Shown here one piece after another: positions 9,621 to 17,239 of a stretch of DNA of 64,000 nucleotides. Position 1 is the first letter of the stretch. Every line of letters starts with the position of its first letter. Origin of the DNA: CALBPI01 sp038529355 (GTDB lineage: Bacteria; Pseudomonadota; Gammaproteobacteria; Steroidobacterales; Woeseiaceae); contig JBCBDU010000005.1 in the NCBI GenBank assembly GCA_038529355.1, forward strand, positions 1 through 64,000, given 5' to 3'. The notes under the pieces were generated by a model. The model had not been told where the DNA came from. It was given only the letters and a program-made list of their open reading frames with translations, and ran no database searches. The position numbers were made by a program, and so were the translations under genes.

Positions 9621-10321
9621 CGAACCGCTGCCTGTTGGCAATCGATGCGTCATCAGCGGTGTGCGACGTCGCAGTGCGTGGGCCGCAGGGCGTCGTCTCA
9701 CACGCTACGGATCAGTCGGGTAGTCATGCCAGCGAGCTGATGGCGTCGTTGGGCACGGTGCTCGATCAAGCACAACTTGATATCGCTGACTTGCAGGGCG
9801 TCGTTTATGGTTGCGGGCCGGGCTCGTTTACCGGCGTGCGCATTGGCGTCGCGGTTGCGCAGGGCATCGCGCATGCAGCCAGTTTGCCGATGTTACCGGT
9901 ATCGAGCTTGCGCAACATTGCGCAGCAGCAATTTGAGGGCGATGCGACGTGTAACGCATTGAGTGTCGCGATTGATGCGCGGATGGGTGAGTGGTATGTC
10001 GCGCAGTTCACACGCGGCGCGAATGGCATTGCCGAACAGACCGCACCGGCGGCCTTGATCTCGCCGCAGCAGTGGTTGGCAGAGGTTGCCGCGACGACGC
10101 AGCTCCTGCTCGCACTGGATGCATTGCCGCAGGCATTGAATGGGATCATTGAGCAGCGCGCATTATCGGTGCGCTGTGAGCTGCGCACGCCCTCGGCTCA
10201 AGTCGCATTAAACCTGGCAGACGGCGCCGATTCTGCTGCCTGGCACGCGGCAAATGCAGCGACGCCAAGCTATGTACGCGATAAGGTGGCGCAGACCATT
10301 GTTGAGCGGCAGGCGCGCTAA
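9617..10321 (+). CDS. tsaB: tRNA threonylcarbamoyladenosine biosynthesis protein TsaB
   Basis: 234 residues from a GTG that overlaps the yoaA stop (GTGA). The N-terminus (LLAIDASSAVCDVAV) and the GCGPGSFTGVRIG segment are typical of TsaB, the inactive kinase-fold partner of TsaD. In bacteria TsaB, TsaD and TsaE transfer the threonylcarbamoyl group to adenosine 37 of ANN-decoding tRNAs. The metal-binding histidines of TsaD are absent, as expected for TsaB. It is translationally coupled to yoaA. The C-terminal third is weakly conserved in this family. Confidence 0.9.
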   Translation: MTNRCLLAIDASSAVCDVAVRGPQGVVSHATDQSGSHASELMASLGTVLDQAQLDIADLQGVVYGCGPGSFTGVRIGVAVAQGIAHAASLPMLPVSSLRNIAQQQFEGDATCNALSVAIDARMGEWYVAQFTRGANGIAEQTAPAALISPQQWLAEVAATTQLLLALDALPQALNGIIEQRALSVRCELRTPSAQVALNLADGADSAAWHAANAATPSYVRDKVAQTIVERQAR

Positions 10322-10340
10322 ACCATTGATCGGACGACTG

Positions 10341-10374
10341 GTGTAACATTTGTGTAACCGTATCCCGTTGTAAT
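10341..10374 (+). promoter_or_regulatory. Candidate Pho box and -10 of phoB
   Basis: Two identical heptamers GTGTAAC (10341-10347 and 10352-10358) are separated by 4 nt, giving the 11-nt period of PhoB binding sites. A -10-like TGTAAT follows at 10369-10374, 10 nt after the second heptamer, as at PhoB-activated promoters where the box replaces the -35. The site lies in the tsaB-phoB spacer, suggesting autoregulation of phoBR. The repeats diverge from the E. coli CTGTCAT consensus. Confidence 0.5.
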
Positions 10375-10399
10375 GCTTGCGACATTGGAGGCCAGTATT

Positions 10400-11092
10400 A
10401 TGAGCGGACCGCACATTTTGATTGTTGAAGACGAAGTTGCCATTTGCGATATGGTGGCGTTTCATCTGACACGCGCCGGTTATGACGTCGCGCAGGCGCA
10501 CGATTGCAAAACTGCGCGCGCGATGCTGGCCGACCAGGGCGCTGATCTTGCGATCATTGACTGGATGTTGCCGGACATGAGCGGTCTTGAGCTGGTTCGC
10601 TCGCTGAAGCGCGATCCGCAGCTCGAAGATCTTGCGATTATCATGTTGACGGCGCGCGCCGATGAACACGACAAGGTGCGCGGCCTCGACAGTGGCGCCG
10701 ATGACTACATTACCAAGCCATTCTCTTCGCGCGAGCTGCTGTCGCGCATCCAGGCGGTCATGCGGCGCGCCGCACCATCGACGAACGAGACCTATACGGC
10801 TGGTTCACTCAAGATCGATGCAGTCGGTCACCGCGTGTTCGCCGGCGACGCAGAGGTTTCACTGGGTCCGAAAGAGTACCGCTTGCTGAAATTCCTGCTG
10901 ACGCATCCGGAGCGTGTGTATTCGCGCGCGCAGCTGCTCGATCGCGTATGGGGCGCCAACGTCTACGTTGAGGAGCGCACGGTTGATGTGCACATCCGCC
11001 GGTTGCGCAAGGCGCTTGAGGCGCACGATGTCGCCGGATTCATTCAGACGGTGCGTGGCGCCGGTTACCGTTTTTCGGCGCGTACTGATTGA
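10400..11092 (+). CDS. phoB: Phosphate regulon response regulator PhoB
   Basis: 230 residues from the ATG at 10400, preceded by GGAG at 10387-10390; the in-frame ATG at 10373 has no ribosome site and overlaps the candidate promoter. The receiver domain has acidic residues at E10-D11, phospho-acceptor D54 (IIDWMLPDM), T84 and K106. The C-terminal winged helix (about 130-230) has the OmpR/PhoB signature with ERTVDVHIRRLRKAL. Phosphorylated PhoB binds Pho boxes and recruits RNA polymerase under phosphate limitation. phoR begins on the last base of its stop codon, so kinase and regulator are made together. Confidence 0.93.
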   Translation: MSGPHILIVEDEVAICDMVAFHLTRAGYDVAQAHDCKTARAMLADQGADLAIIDWMLPDMSGLELVRSLKRDPQLEDLAIIMLTARADEHDKVRGLDSGADDYITKPFSSRELLSRIQAVMRRAAPSTNETYTAGSLKIDAVGHRVFAGDAEVSLGPKEYRLLKFLLTHPERVYSRAQLLDRVWGANVYVEERTVDVHIRRLRKALEAHDVAGFIQTVRGAGYRFSARTD

Positions 11093-12396
11093 TGCCCGGC
11101 GCATGGCGTAACCTGTTGCTCGGTGTTGCCGGTTTGCTGCTTGCCGGTTTCGCCGTGGGTTACTTTTTGGGTTATCCAAGCATTGGCGTTGCCGTCGCAA
11201 TGGGCGGCATCCTGGCCTATCACTTGCAACGTTTGCTGGAGCTCGAGCGCACGCTGTCGTTGCGTAACGCCGTCAAGGTGCCTGATGGTGACGGTATCTG
11301 GGCGCGCGTGTTGGCTGGCGTGCGTTACCAGCAACAGCGCGTGCGCCGCCATAAAGGCCGGCATCGGCACTTGATGAAAGAGTTGCGCCAATCCACTAAT
11401 GCATTGCCGGATGGTGTTATTGCACTGAACGAAAGTAATGAAATACAGCGTTTCAATGCAGCGGCGCAGTCCATCATTGGGCTGCGCCGCCGTCGTGACC
11501 GGGGGCAGCGTATCGATAACCTGATTCGCCACCCGGATTTCATAAGCTACTTGAGCGGCGACGATTTCTCGCAACCATTGGTGATTCCCGCGCCGCGTGA
11601 TGAGAACGGTTGGTTGAGTCTGCGTGTTGTACCGTACAACGACAATAATCGCTTATTGGTTTTGCGCGACGTGACCGAGCGCACTCGCCTGACACGCATG
11701 CGGCGCGACTTCGTTGCCAATGCGTCGCACGAGTTGCGTACGCCCTTGACGGTTATCAGCGGTTATCTGGAAGCGCTGCAGGCCGATGAGCAAATCGCCG
11801 CGGAGTGGGACAAGCCGCTGCATGAAATGTCGCAGCAGGCGCAGCGTATGCGTTCGATGCTGGATGAACTGCTTGCGTTGTCGCGGCTGGAAATCAGCCC
11901 GGCGGCGACAATCACGGATCCGGTTGATTTGGCAGCGGCAATCAACGACAGCGTGGGTCTGCTGGGTAGCAGCGCAACGCGTGTTCGTGTGCGCGTGGAA
12001 AGCGCAACCCAGTTGCTGGGCGAATATGCCGAGATCACGTCAGTGATCAGTAATCTGCTCAGCAACGCTGTGCGCTACAGCTGGCCGGACTCGGATATTG
12101 AAGTGCGCTGGTTTGATGACGGTGATGCTGCTGTGCTGGCAGTCACCGATGCCAGCGACGGGATTGCGCCGTCGGATATTCCGCGGCTGACCGAGCGCTT
12201 TTACCGCGTTAATCGCGGTCGCGGCCGTGACTCTGGTGGTGTGGGCTTGGGGCTCGCTATCGTCAAGCATGTGCTGATGCGGCATGGCGCTGAGCTTGAG
12301 ATCGATAGCCAGGCACAGGTTGGCTCGACCTTCAGTTGCCGCTTTCCGGCCGAAAGGCTCGTCTATGCGCAGACCGACGATGTGGTCAATGTTTGA
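11092..12396 (+). CDS. phoR: Phosphate regulon sensor kinase PhoR
   Basis: 434 residues. The ATG shares one base with the phoB stop. Two hydrophobic segments near residues 8-28 and 31-45 form a membrane hairpin with almost no periplasmic loop, as in PhoR proteins that sense through PstSCAB/PhoU rather than a ligand. A PAS-like region spans about 97-195. H213 lies in FVANASHELRTPLT, the phospho-accepting H-box. The ATP-binding domain has NLLSNAVRYS, DASDGI and a GGVGLGLAIVK G-box. It should autophosphorylate and phosphorylate PhoB D54 when phosphate is low. Confidence 0.93.
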   Translation: MPGAWRNLLLGVAGLLLAGFAVGYFLGYPSIGVAVAMGGILAYHLQRLLELERTLSLRNAVKVPDGDGIWARVLAGVRYQQQRVRRHKGRHRHLMKELRQSTNALPDGVIALNESNEIQRFNAAAQSIIGLRRRRDRGQRIDNLIRHPDFISYLSGDDFSQPLVIPAPRDENGWLSLRVVPYNDNNRLLVLRDVTERTRLTRMRRDFVANASHELRTPLTVISGYLEALQADEQIAAEWDKPLHEMSQQAQRMRSMLDELLALSRLEISPAATITDPVDLAAAINDSVGLLGSSATRVRVRVESATQLLGEYAEITSVISNLLSNAVRYSWPDSDIEVRWFDDGDAAVLAVTDASDGIAPSDIPRLTERFYRVNRGRGRDSGGVGLGLAIVKHVLMRHGAELEIDSQAQVGSTFSCRFPAERLVYAQTDDVVNV

Positions 12397-12486
12397 GCCG
12401 AGAAAATCCCTTGAGCATAGAATATTTAACAAAATCAGCCGATAAGGCGTTTTTTCTCATAAATTCATTGTTACACTTGAGCGAAC

Positions 12487-12500
12487 TTTCGCGCGCGAAA
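12487..12500. repeat. 14-bp perfect palindrome upstream of phoU
   Basis: TTTCGCGCGCGAAA is self-complementary over 14 bases and lies 45 nt before the phoU start in the 148-nt phoR-phoU spacer. It could be an operator or the tip of a small hairpin. No T-tract follows, so it is not an ordinary terminator. The regulator, if any, is unknown. Confidence 0.35.
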
Positions 12501-12544
12501 CCGGTCGATTGGACTGCGAGCGACACTGTCAAAGGGGCGGCAGC

Positions 12545-13264
12545 ATGCTAACCACTGATCTTAGTGATCACATTTCGAAGCGCTTCAACAAGGAACTCGA
12601 GGACCTGCGCAACAGCGTACTGGCCATGGGCGGACTGGTTGAGACGCAGCTGACCAAAGCCATCGATGCCGTTGTGTCCGGCAACAGTGAGCTGGGCTTG
12701 CGCGTGGCGCACGATGATTACAAGGTCAATCGCTTCGAGGTGAACATCGACGAGGAGTGCAGCCGGATTCTTGCAACGCGCGGGCCGACAGCATCCGATT
12801 TGAGATTGATCATCGCGATTGTCAAGACCATCACCGATCTGGAGCGTATTGGCGATGAGGCCGAGAAGATCGGCTTTCTGGCATCCAAACTTGCCAACAT
12901 GGATAGACCGGCAGACTCCTACCGGGAGCTCAAAACGCTGGGTTCGCAGGTCAAGCACATGCTGCAGGCCGCGATGGATGCGTTCGCTCGTCTGGATGTC
13001 GAAGCCGCGCTGAGCACCGTGCGCGAAGATGCGCAGGTGGACGAGGAATACGAGCGGATCCAGCGCCAGTGCATCACGTTCATGATGGAGGACCCGCGTA
13101 CGATCCGCCGTGTGATGAATGTGACGTGGGCTGCGCGTTCGCTCGAGCGCATCGGCGATCATGCGCAGAATATCTGCGAGTACGTCATCTTCATGGTACA
13201 TGGCAAGGATGTGCGCCATATCCATGTTGATGATGTGGAGCTTGACGTCATTGGCAATGATTGA
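12545..13264 (+). CDS. phoU: Phosphate signalling complex protein PhoU
   Basis: 239 residues, the usual PhoU length. The ATG at 12545 has AAAGGGG upstream. Two tandem PhoU three-helix repeats are visible, each with the acidic metal-binding motif: TDLERIGDEAEKI in the first and RSLERIGDHAQNI in the second. PhoU links the Pst transporter to PhoR and keeps the Pho regulon off when phosphate is plentiful. Here phoU follows phoBR instead of ending the pst operon as in E. coli; the 148-nt spacer leaves room for its own promoter. Confidence 0.95.
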   Translation: MLTTDLSDHISKRFNKELEDLRNSVLAMGGLVETQLTKAIDAVVSGNSELGLRVAHDDYKVNRFEVNIDEECSRILATRGPTASDLRLIIAIVKTITDLERIGDEAEKIGFLASKLANMDRPADSYRELKTLGSQVKHMLQAAMDAFARLDVEAALSTVREDAQVDEEYERIQRQCITFMMEDPRTIRRVMNVTWAARSLERIGDHAQNICEYVIFMVHGKDVRHIHVDDVELDVIGND

Positions 13265-13775
13265 GCGCATCATGCCGACCTGGCGCATGGCAAATCTGCT
13301 AACGTTTGTGATTTGCGCTGCGATGATGGGCTATGCGTTGTACGCCGAACATGTGCTGGAGCTGTTTCCGTGCCCGTTGTGCGTGTTTCAGCGCATCGCC
13401 GTGATTGGTCTTGGTGCATTCAGCTTGCTGGCGGCTTTGCACAATCCGCGCGGCGGCGGTCGCTATGTCTATACGCTGCTCAGTCTTGTGGCCGCCGGAT
13501 TCGGCATCGCGATTGCGGGTCGTCACGTGTGGCTGCAAAACCTGCCACCGGATCAGGTGCCATCGTGTGGCGGTGCCAGCCTCGATTACATGCTCGATAC
13601 GCTGCCATTGCTGGAAGTGTTCAATAAAGTGTTAACGGCGTCTGGCGAGTGCGCCGAGGTGACCTGGCGTTTCGCAACGCTCAGCATGCCGGCGTGGGTG
13701 TTGATCGGGTTGATCGCTCTGGCGCTTTGGGTGTTGCTGAGCGCGTTTGCCGCGAAACCGGCCCGAACGGGTTAG
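13257..13775 (+). CDS. dsbB: Disulfide bond formation protein DsbB
   Basis: 172 residues from the ATG at 13257, which overlaps the phoU stop; ATG 13272 or 13287 are possible alternative starts. Four membrane segments are visible. The two essential periplasmic cysteine pairs are present: C39-C42 in FPCPLC and C104/C132 in VPSCGG and SGECAEV. DsbB reoxidises periplasmic DsbA and passes the electrons to quinone. Overlap with phoU suggests co-transcription, though no functional link is evident. Confidence 0.9.
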   Translation: MIERIMPTWRMANLLTFVICAAMMGYALYAEHVLELFPCPLCVFQRIAVIGLGAFSLLAALHNPRGGGRYVYTLLSLVAAGFGIAIAGRHVWLQNLPPDQVPSCGGASLDYMLDTLPLLEVFNKVLTASGECAEVTWRFATLSMPAWVLIGLIALALWVLLSAFAAKPARTG

Positions 13776-13920
13776 CCGAACAGTCGCTGCTGGTCGTGTG
13801 CGGGGCAGAAGAGGAGCAAGTCTATCCTGTCGTCTGACATCATCAAACTGCCTCTGGATTGGGTACCAAGTGGCCCGCCGACGGCACTGCAGCGCGCGAG
13901 AATAATGCGTAAGGCTCTGT

Positions 13921-14352
13921 ATGCTCAGGCATGAACGACTGATCCGCCTGTGCCAGGCACGCGATGCACTTCGCGACGTTCAACGTACGCAGGCCACCGT
14001 TGCCGACATTGCCGCGTCAGTTGCGATGTCACAATTCCACTTTATTCGGCAATTCAGGGCACTGTTCGGTGAGACGCCCCAACAATACCGCACGCGCGCG
14101 CGCCTCGAGCGCGCAAAGCATCTGCTGGTCAACGGTGACGCCACGATCACCGAGGTGTGCATGGCAGTCGGTTTTACGAGCCTCGGCAGCTTCAGTGCGC
14201 TGTTCGCGCGACGCTTTGGTGAAGCGCCGTCTGCCTATCGGCGACGACTTGCCGGCGATAGGCAAGCGCTGACACCCGATTGCGTCGGACTCATGACAGC
14301 GGCCTGGCGAGGCGAAGCGCAATTCTCGAGAAGTCGTGACCCGGACGAATAA
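13921..14352 (+). CDS. Stand-alone AraC-type DNA-binding regulator
   Basis: 143 residues made almost wholly of the AraC/XylS double helix-turn-helix domain: the first helix set around TVADIAASVAMSQFHFIRQFRALFGETPQQY, described here by its key residues A-x3-V-x-M-S and F-x2-L-F-G, and the second around TITEVCMAVGF, ending SAYRRRL. There is no N-terminal ligand-binding domain. It lies 36 nt before a VOC-fold gene on the same strand; such regulator/VOC pairs are common, so it may control that gene. No clear ribosome site precedes the ATG. The ligand and target are unknown. Confidence 0.85.
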   Translation: MLRHERLIRLCQARDALRDVQRTQATVADIAASVAMSQFHFIRQFRALFGETPQQYRTRARLERAKHLLVNGDATITEVCMAVGFTSLGSFSALFARRFGEAPSAYRRRLAGDRQALTPDCVGLMTAAWRGEAQFSRSRDPDE

Positions 14353-14388
14353 GGTATCTTCAGAGCTGGCAAATTTTTCGGATAGATA

Positions 14389-14775
14389 ATGCGCATCAGA
14401 CTCAATGCCGTCATGGTTGACGACCAGCAAAAGGCGCTGGACTTTTACACCAACGTTCTCGGGTTCAAAAAGAAGCAGGATATTCCGATGGGGGAATTCC
14501 GTTGGCTCTCCGTCGAATCGCCGGAAGGAGGCGATGCAGAGTTATCGCTGGAACCCAATGCGAATCCTGCGGCCAAGACATTTCAGGAAGCGATGTTCGA
14601 ACAAGGCATTCCGCTCACGGCGTTTGAAGTGGACGACATGGATGCCGAGTTCAAGAAACTGTCAGAGCATGGGGTGACGTTTACGACGAACCCGACCAAC
14701 GCCGGCCCGGTCATCATGGCAGTGTTTGCCGATACTTGCGGCAACCTGATACAGATTTATCAGAAAACCGAGTGA
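14389..14775 (+). CDS. VOC (glyoxalase/bleomycin-resistance fold) family protein
   Basis: 128 residues with the two beta-alpha-beta-beta-beta modules of the vicinal oxygen chelate fold: the first from MRIRLNAVMVDDQQKALDFY to LSLEPN, the second from IPLTAFEVDDMDAEF to DTCGNLIQIYQ. The closing D-x2-GN-x3-I motif is typical of the superfamily. Members include lyases, dioxygenases, epimerases and drug-binding proteins, and sequence alone does not settle the substrate. It is preceded by the small AraC-type regulator. Confidence 0.85.
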   Translation: MRIRLNAVMVDDQQKALDFYTNVLGFKKKQDIPMGEFRWLSVESPEGGDAELSLEPNANPAAKTFQEAMFEQGIPLTAFEVDDMDAEFKKLSEHGVTFTTNPTNAGPVIMAVFADTCGNLIQIYQKTE

Positions 14776-15018
14776 TTGTGAGCGGCCGCGCGCCAAGGCG
14801 GCGCCGGACATCGCAATAAGACGGCATCGGACATGCGCTCTGTCTCCGGTCAGAAACAACGGCTGTTGCGTCGCCGATAACTCATCGCCGATCGGTCTGC
14901 TCAGGGTTCAAACGTGATCAACTGACGATCATGCAACGGTACAAGGCGCGCGCGTTAAACGGGTAGTTGGCAGGCATCGTTGGGGCGCACGGGCGTCCGC
15001 CTCGACAGAGGCCTCACG

Positions 15019-15903
15019 CTAGCGCAAATGCGCGTCGAAAAAGCGCAACGTGCGTTGCCACGATTTCTCGGCAGCCGTTTGATCGTAGCGTGGCGTCGTG
15101 TCGTTGTGAAAACCATGGTTGGCTTTTGGGTAAACATACGCTTCGTAGTTCTTGCCGTGGGCATCCAGCGCATCACGCAAATCCGGCCAACCGGCGTTGA
15201 TGCGCGTGTCCAGTTCGCCCATGTGGATTTGCAGTGGCGCTGCGATCGCCGGTACCTCTTCGGCAGCGACCTGACGGCCGTAGTAGCAAGAGGCAGCGCC
15301 GAGTTCAGGCAGTCGAACCGCCAACGCGTTTGACACGCCACCGCCGTAACAAAAACCGACGCTGCCGACGCGACCTGTGCTGTTGTCTGCCGTCATCAAC
15401 CATTGGGCGGCCGCAACGAAATCCTCGAACATCTGTTCGCGATCGCGTTTGCGTTGTAATGCGCGCCCGTCGTCGTCATTGCCGGGATAGCCGCCCAGGG
15501 GAAACAGCGCATCCGGTGCCAGTGCCATATAGCCGGCGACGGCCAGGCGGCGCGCCACGTCTTCGATGTAAGGGTTCAGGCCGCGGTTTTCGTGAATGAC
15601 TACGACGGCCGGCCATGGTCCGTCGCCGGCAGGGTGCGCGAGCAGCCCCGACATTTTTCCGGCACCGTTCGGCGAAGCATACTCAAGCGTGCGAGTGTCG
15701 ATGCGCGCATCATCCGGCGCTACTTGCATGGCCTGCGCGTAGCGCGGCATCACGGCGGCCGCGATGGCTGCGGCCGACACCGTGCCGGCGGTCACCGCGG
15801 AGGCACGGCGGAAAAATTCGCGTCGATCAAACTGGCCATGTGCATACCCATCGTATAAATCGAGGATCGCCTGGCTCGGAACGTAAGGTTTTTCTTGCGT
15901 CAT
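15019..15903 (-). CDS. Dienelactone-hydrolase-family alpha/beta hydrolase with Tat signal
   Basis: 294 residues. The N-terminus carries a twin-arginine export signal after about 27 residues (DRREFFRRAS, then an Ala-rich hydrophobic stretch ending YAQA near residue 58). The hydrolase has the dienelactone hydrolase triad: C185 in VGFCYGG, D232 and H263 (KANHGF), plus HENRG near 104-108. Such enzymes cleave lactones or esters. Export suggests a periplasmic substrate, not identified. AAGGAG precedes the ATG. It lies 27 nt after dapE and is probably co-transcribed with it. Confidence 0.85.
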   Translation of the reverse strand: MTQEKPYVPSQAILDLYDGYAHGQFDRREFFRRASAVTAGTVSAAAIAAAVMPRYAQAMQVAPDDARIDTRTLEYASPNGAGKMSGLLAHPAGDGPWPAVVVIHENRGLNPYIEDVARRLAVAGYMALAPDALFPLGGYPGNDDDGRALQRKRDREQMFEDFVAAAQWLMTADNSTGRVGSVGFCYGGGVSNALAVRLPELGAASCYYGRQVAAEEVPAIAAPLQIHMGELDTRINAGWPDLRDALDAHGKNYEAYVYPKANHGFHNDTTPRYDQTAAEKSWQRTLRFFDAHLR

Positions 15904-15930
15904 GGTGATGATTGCTCCTTCTCGTATCGC

Positions 15931-17097
15931 TCAATCGACGAGTAGCGATTTCATAATGTCGATGTAGATGTCGCTGAGCGCAACGATGTCATCGATGCGC
16001 ACATGTTCGTCGATCTTGTGAATCGATGCGTTGATCGGCCCCAGCTCGATGACGTCGACGCCGGCGGGGGCGATAAAGCGACCGTCGGACGTGCCACCAC
16101 CGGTCGATAGTGTCACCGGCGTATCGCGGTGTTTGCCGATCGCGGCGACGACGGTGTCGGTCAGCAGCCCCGGCTCGGTCAGGAATGGCTCGCCCGACAG
16201 ATGCCATTCGAGCGTGTAGTCAACACCGGTCGCATCGAGCGTTTTCGCCACCGCAGCGCGAAGTTGCTCGTGGTGCCACTCGGTGGAATAGCGGAAGTTG
16301 AAGCGCGTAAAGAGACTGCCTGGGGTCACATTCGGCGCACCAGTGCCTGCGTTCACGTGCACGACCTGAAAAGAGGTTGGCGGAAAATGCGCGTTGCCAT
16401 CGTCGAGCGGCATGTCATACAGACCTTGCAGCACCGCTGCGAAATCCTGGATCGGGTTGTGGGCAAGCTCCGGATACGCAACATGTCCCTGCACGCCGTG
16501 TAGCGTCAACATGCCGCTCAGAGAGCCGCGCCGGCCGATACGGATCAAATCGCCCAATGTGTTCTGGCTGGACGGCTCGCCGATAACGCACCAGTCAATC
16601 GACTCGTCGCGCGCGGTCAACGTCTGCATCACCTTCAGCGTGCCATCGCGCGCGGGTCCTTCCTCGTCACTGGTCAGCAGCATTGCCAGCGAGCCATTAT
16701 GTTGCGGAAAGCGCTCAACGAAGCGCTCGGCGGCAACTACCATCGCAGCAAGGCTCGCTTTCATGTCGGCCGCGCCGCGCCCGTACAGTGTGTCTCCGTC
16801 GATGGTCGGTGTGAACGGATCGTAACGCCACTGGTCGACCGGTCCAGTCGGCACAACATCGGTATGGCCTGCGAAACACAACACCGGTCCATCGTTGCCG
16901 CGCCGTGCCCACAAATTGTCGGTCGGCGCAGCAGCATCACCAAAGCGCATAGGCTCACAGGCAAAACCGGCGTGGGTCAGCCGCTCTGCGATCAGTGCCT
17001 GGCAGCCCGCGTCGTCCGGTGTCACTGACTCGCGGGCAATCAGGGTTTGCGTGAGTTCGACAGCAGGGTGCGTGATGGTCGACGGATTTGCGTTCAT
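15931..17097 (-). CDS. dapE: Succinyl-diaminopimelate desuccinylase DapE
   Basis: 388 residues. An M20 zinc peptidase-fold enzyme with the metal site visible: H78 and D80 in FAGHTDVVPTG, D111 in GRGAADMKAS, and E145/E146 in LTSDEEGPA. Near the end GGTSDGRF and ELGPINASIHKIDE are DapE-specific. It hydrolyses N-succinyl-LL-diaminopimelate to diaminopimelate and succinate for lysine and peptidoglycan. The partner enzymes DapD and DapC are encoded on the same strand 5-7 kb away, with pstSCAB lying between. Confidence 0.94.
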   Translation of the reverse strand: MNANPSTITHPAVELTQTLIARESVTPDDAGCQALIAERLTHAGFACEPMRFGDAAAPTDNLWARRGNDGPVLCFAGHTDVVPTGPVDQWRYDPFTPTIDGDTLYGRGAADMKASLAAMVVAAERFVERFPQHNGSLAMLLTSDEEGPARDGTLKVMQTLTARDESIDWCVIGEPSSQNTLGDLIRIGRRGSLSGMLTLHGVQGHVAYPELAHNPIQDFAAVLQGLYDMPLDDGNAHFPPTSFQVVHVNAGTGAPNVTPGSLFTRFNFRYSTEWHHEQLRAAVAKTLDATGVDYTLEWHLSGEPFLTEPGLLTDTVVAAIGKHRDTPVTLSTGGGTSDGRFIAPAGVDVIELGPINASIHKIDEHVRIDDIVALSDIYIDIMKSLLVD

Positions 17098-17170
17098 AAG
17101 TGCGATGTCTGCAGTTAGGGCGGATTTGAATCAAGCGTGTGCGACGCTCAGAATACGATAGTGCAGGGAA

Positions 17171-17204
17171 TTGCAACCAATTGGTAACCCAAACCGGCTA
17201 TCTT
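17171..17204 (+). promoter_or_regulatory. Candidate Pho box and -10 of pstS
   Basis: Heptamers TTGCAAC (17171-17177) and TGGTAAC (17182-17188) are 11 nt apart start to start. A -10-like TATCTT lies at 17199-17204, 10 nt after the box. This is the same geometry as upstream of phoB. A single CTGTCAT, identical to the E. coli half-site, also occurs at 17221-17227 but has no partner at 11 nt. PhoB activation of pstSCAB is expected. Confidence 0.5.
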
Positions 17205-17239
17205 ACCCGTATGGATATGTCTGTCATGGAGCGAATATT

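Noticed and set aside
12431..12462. Terminator after phoR (GCC-gataa-GGC followed by TTTTTT)
   Set aside because: The stem has only about 3-4 pairs, too weak to call despite the T-run.
12440..12490. Third Pho box upstream of phoU
   Set aside because: Only one GTGTAAC-type heptamer is present (on the minus strand) with no partner at 11 nt.
14776..15018. A small gene or terminator in the 243-nt VOC/hydrolase convergent gap
   Set aside because: No frame with a start and ribosome site, and no convincing stem plus T-run, was visible.
17221..17227. CTGTCAT as the main pstS Pho box
   Set aside because: It is a single half-site overlapping the ribosome site region, without an 11-nt neighbour; the upstream pair fits promoter geometry better.
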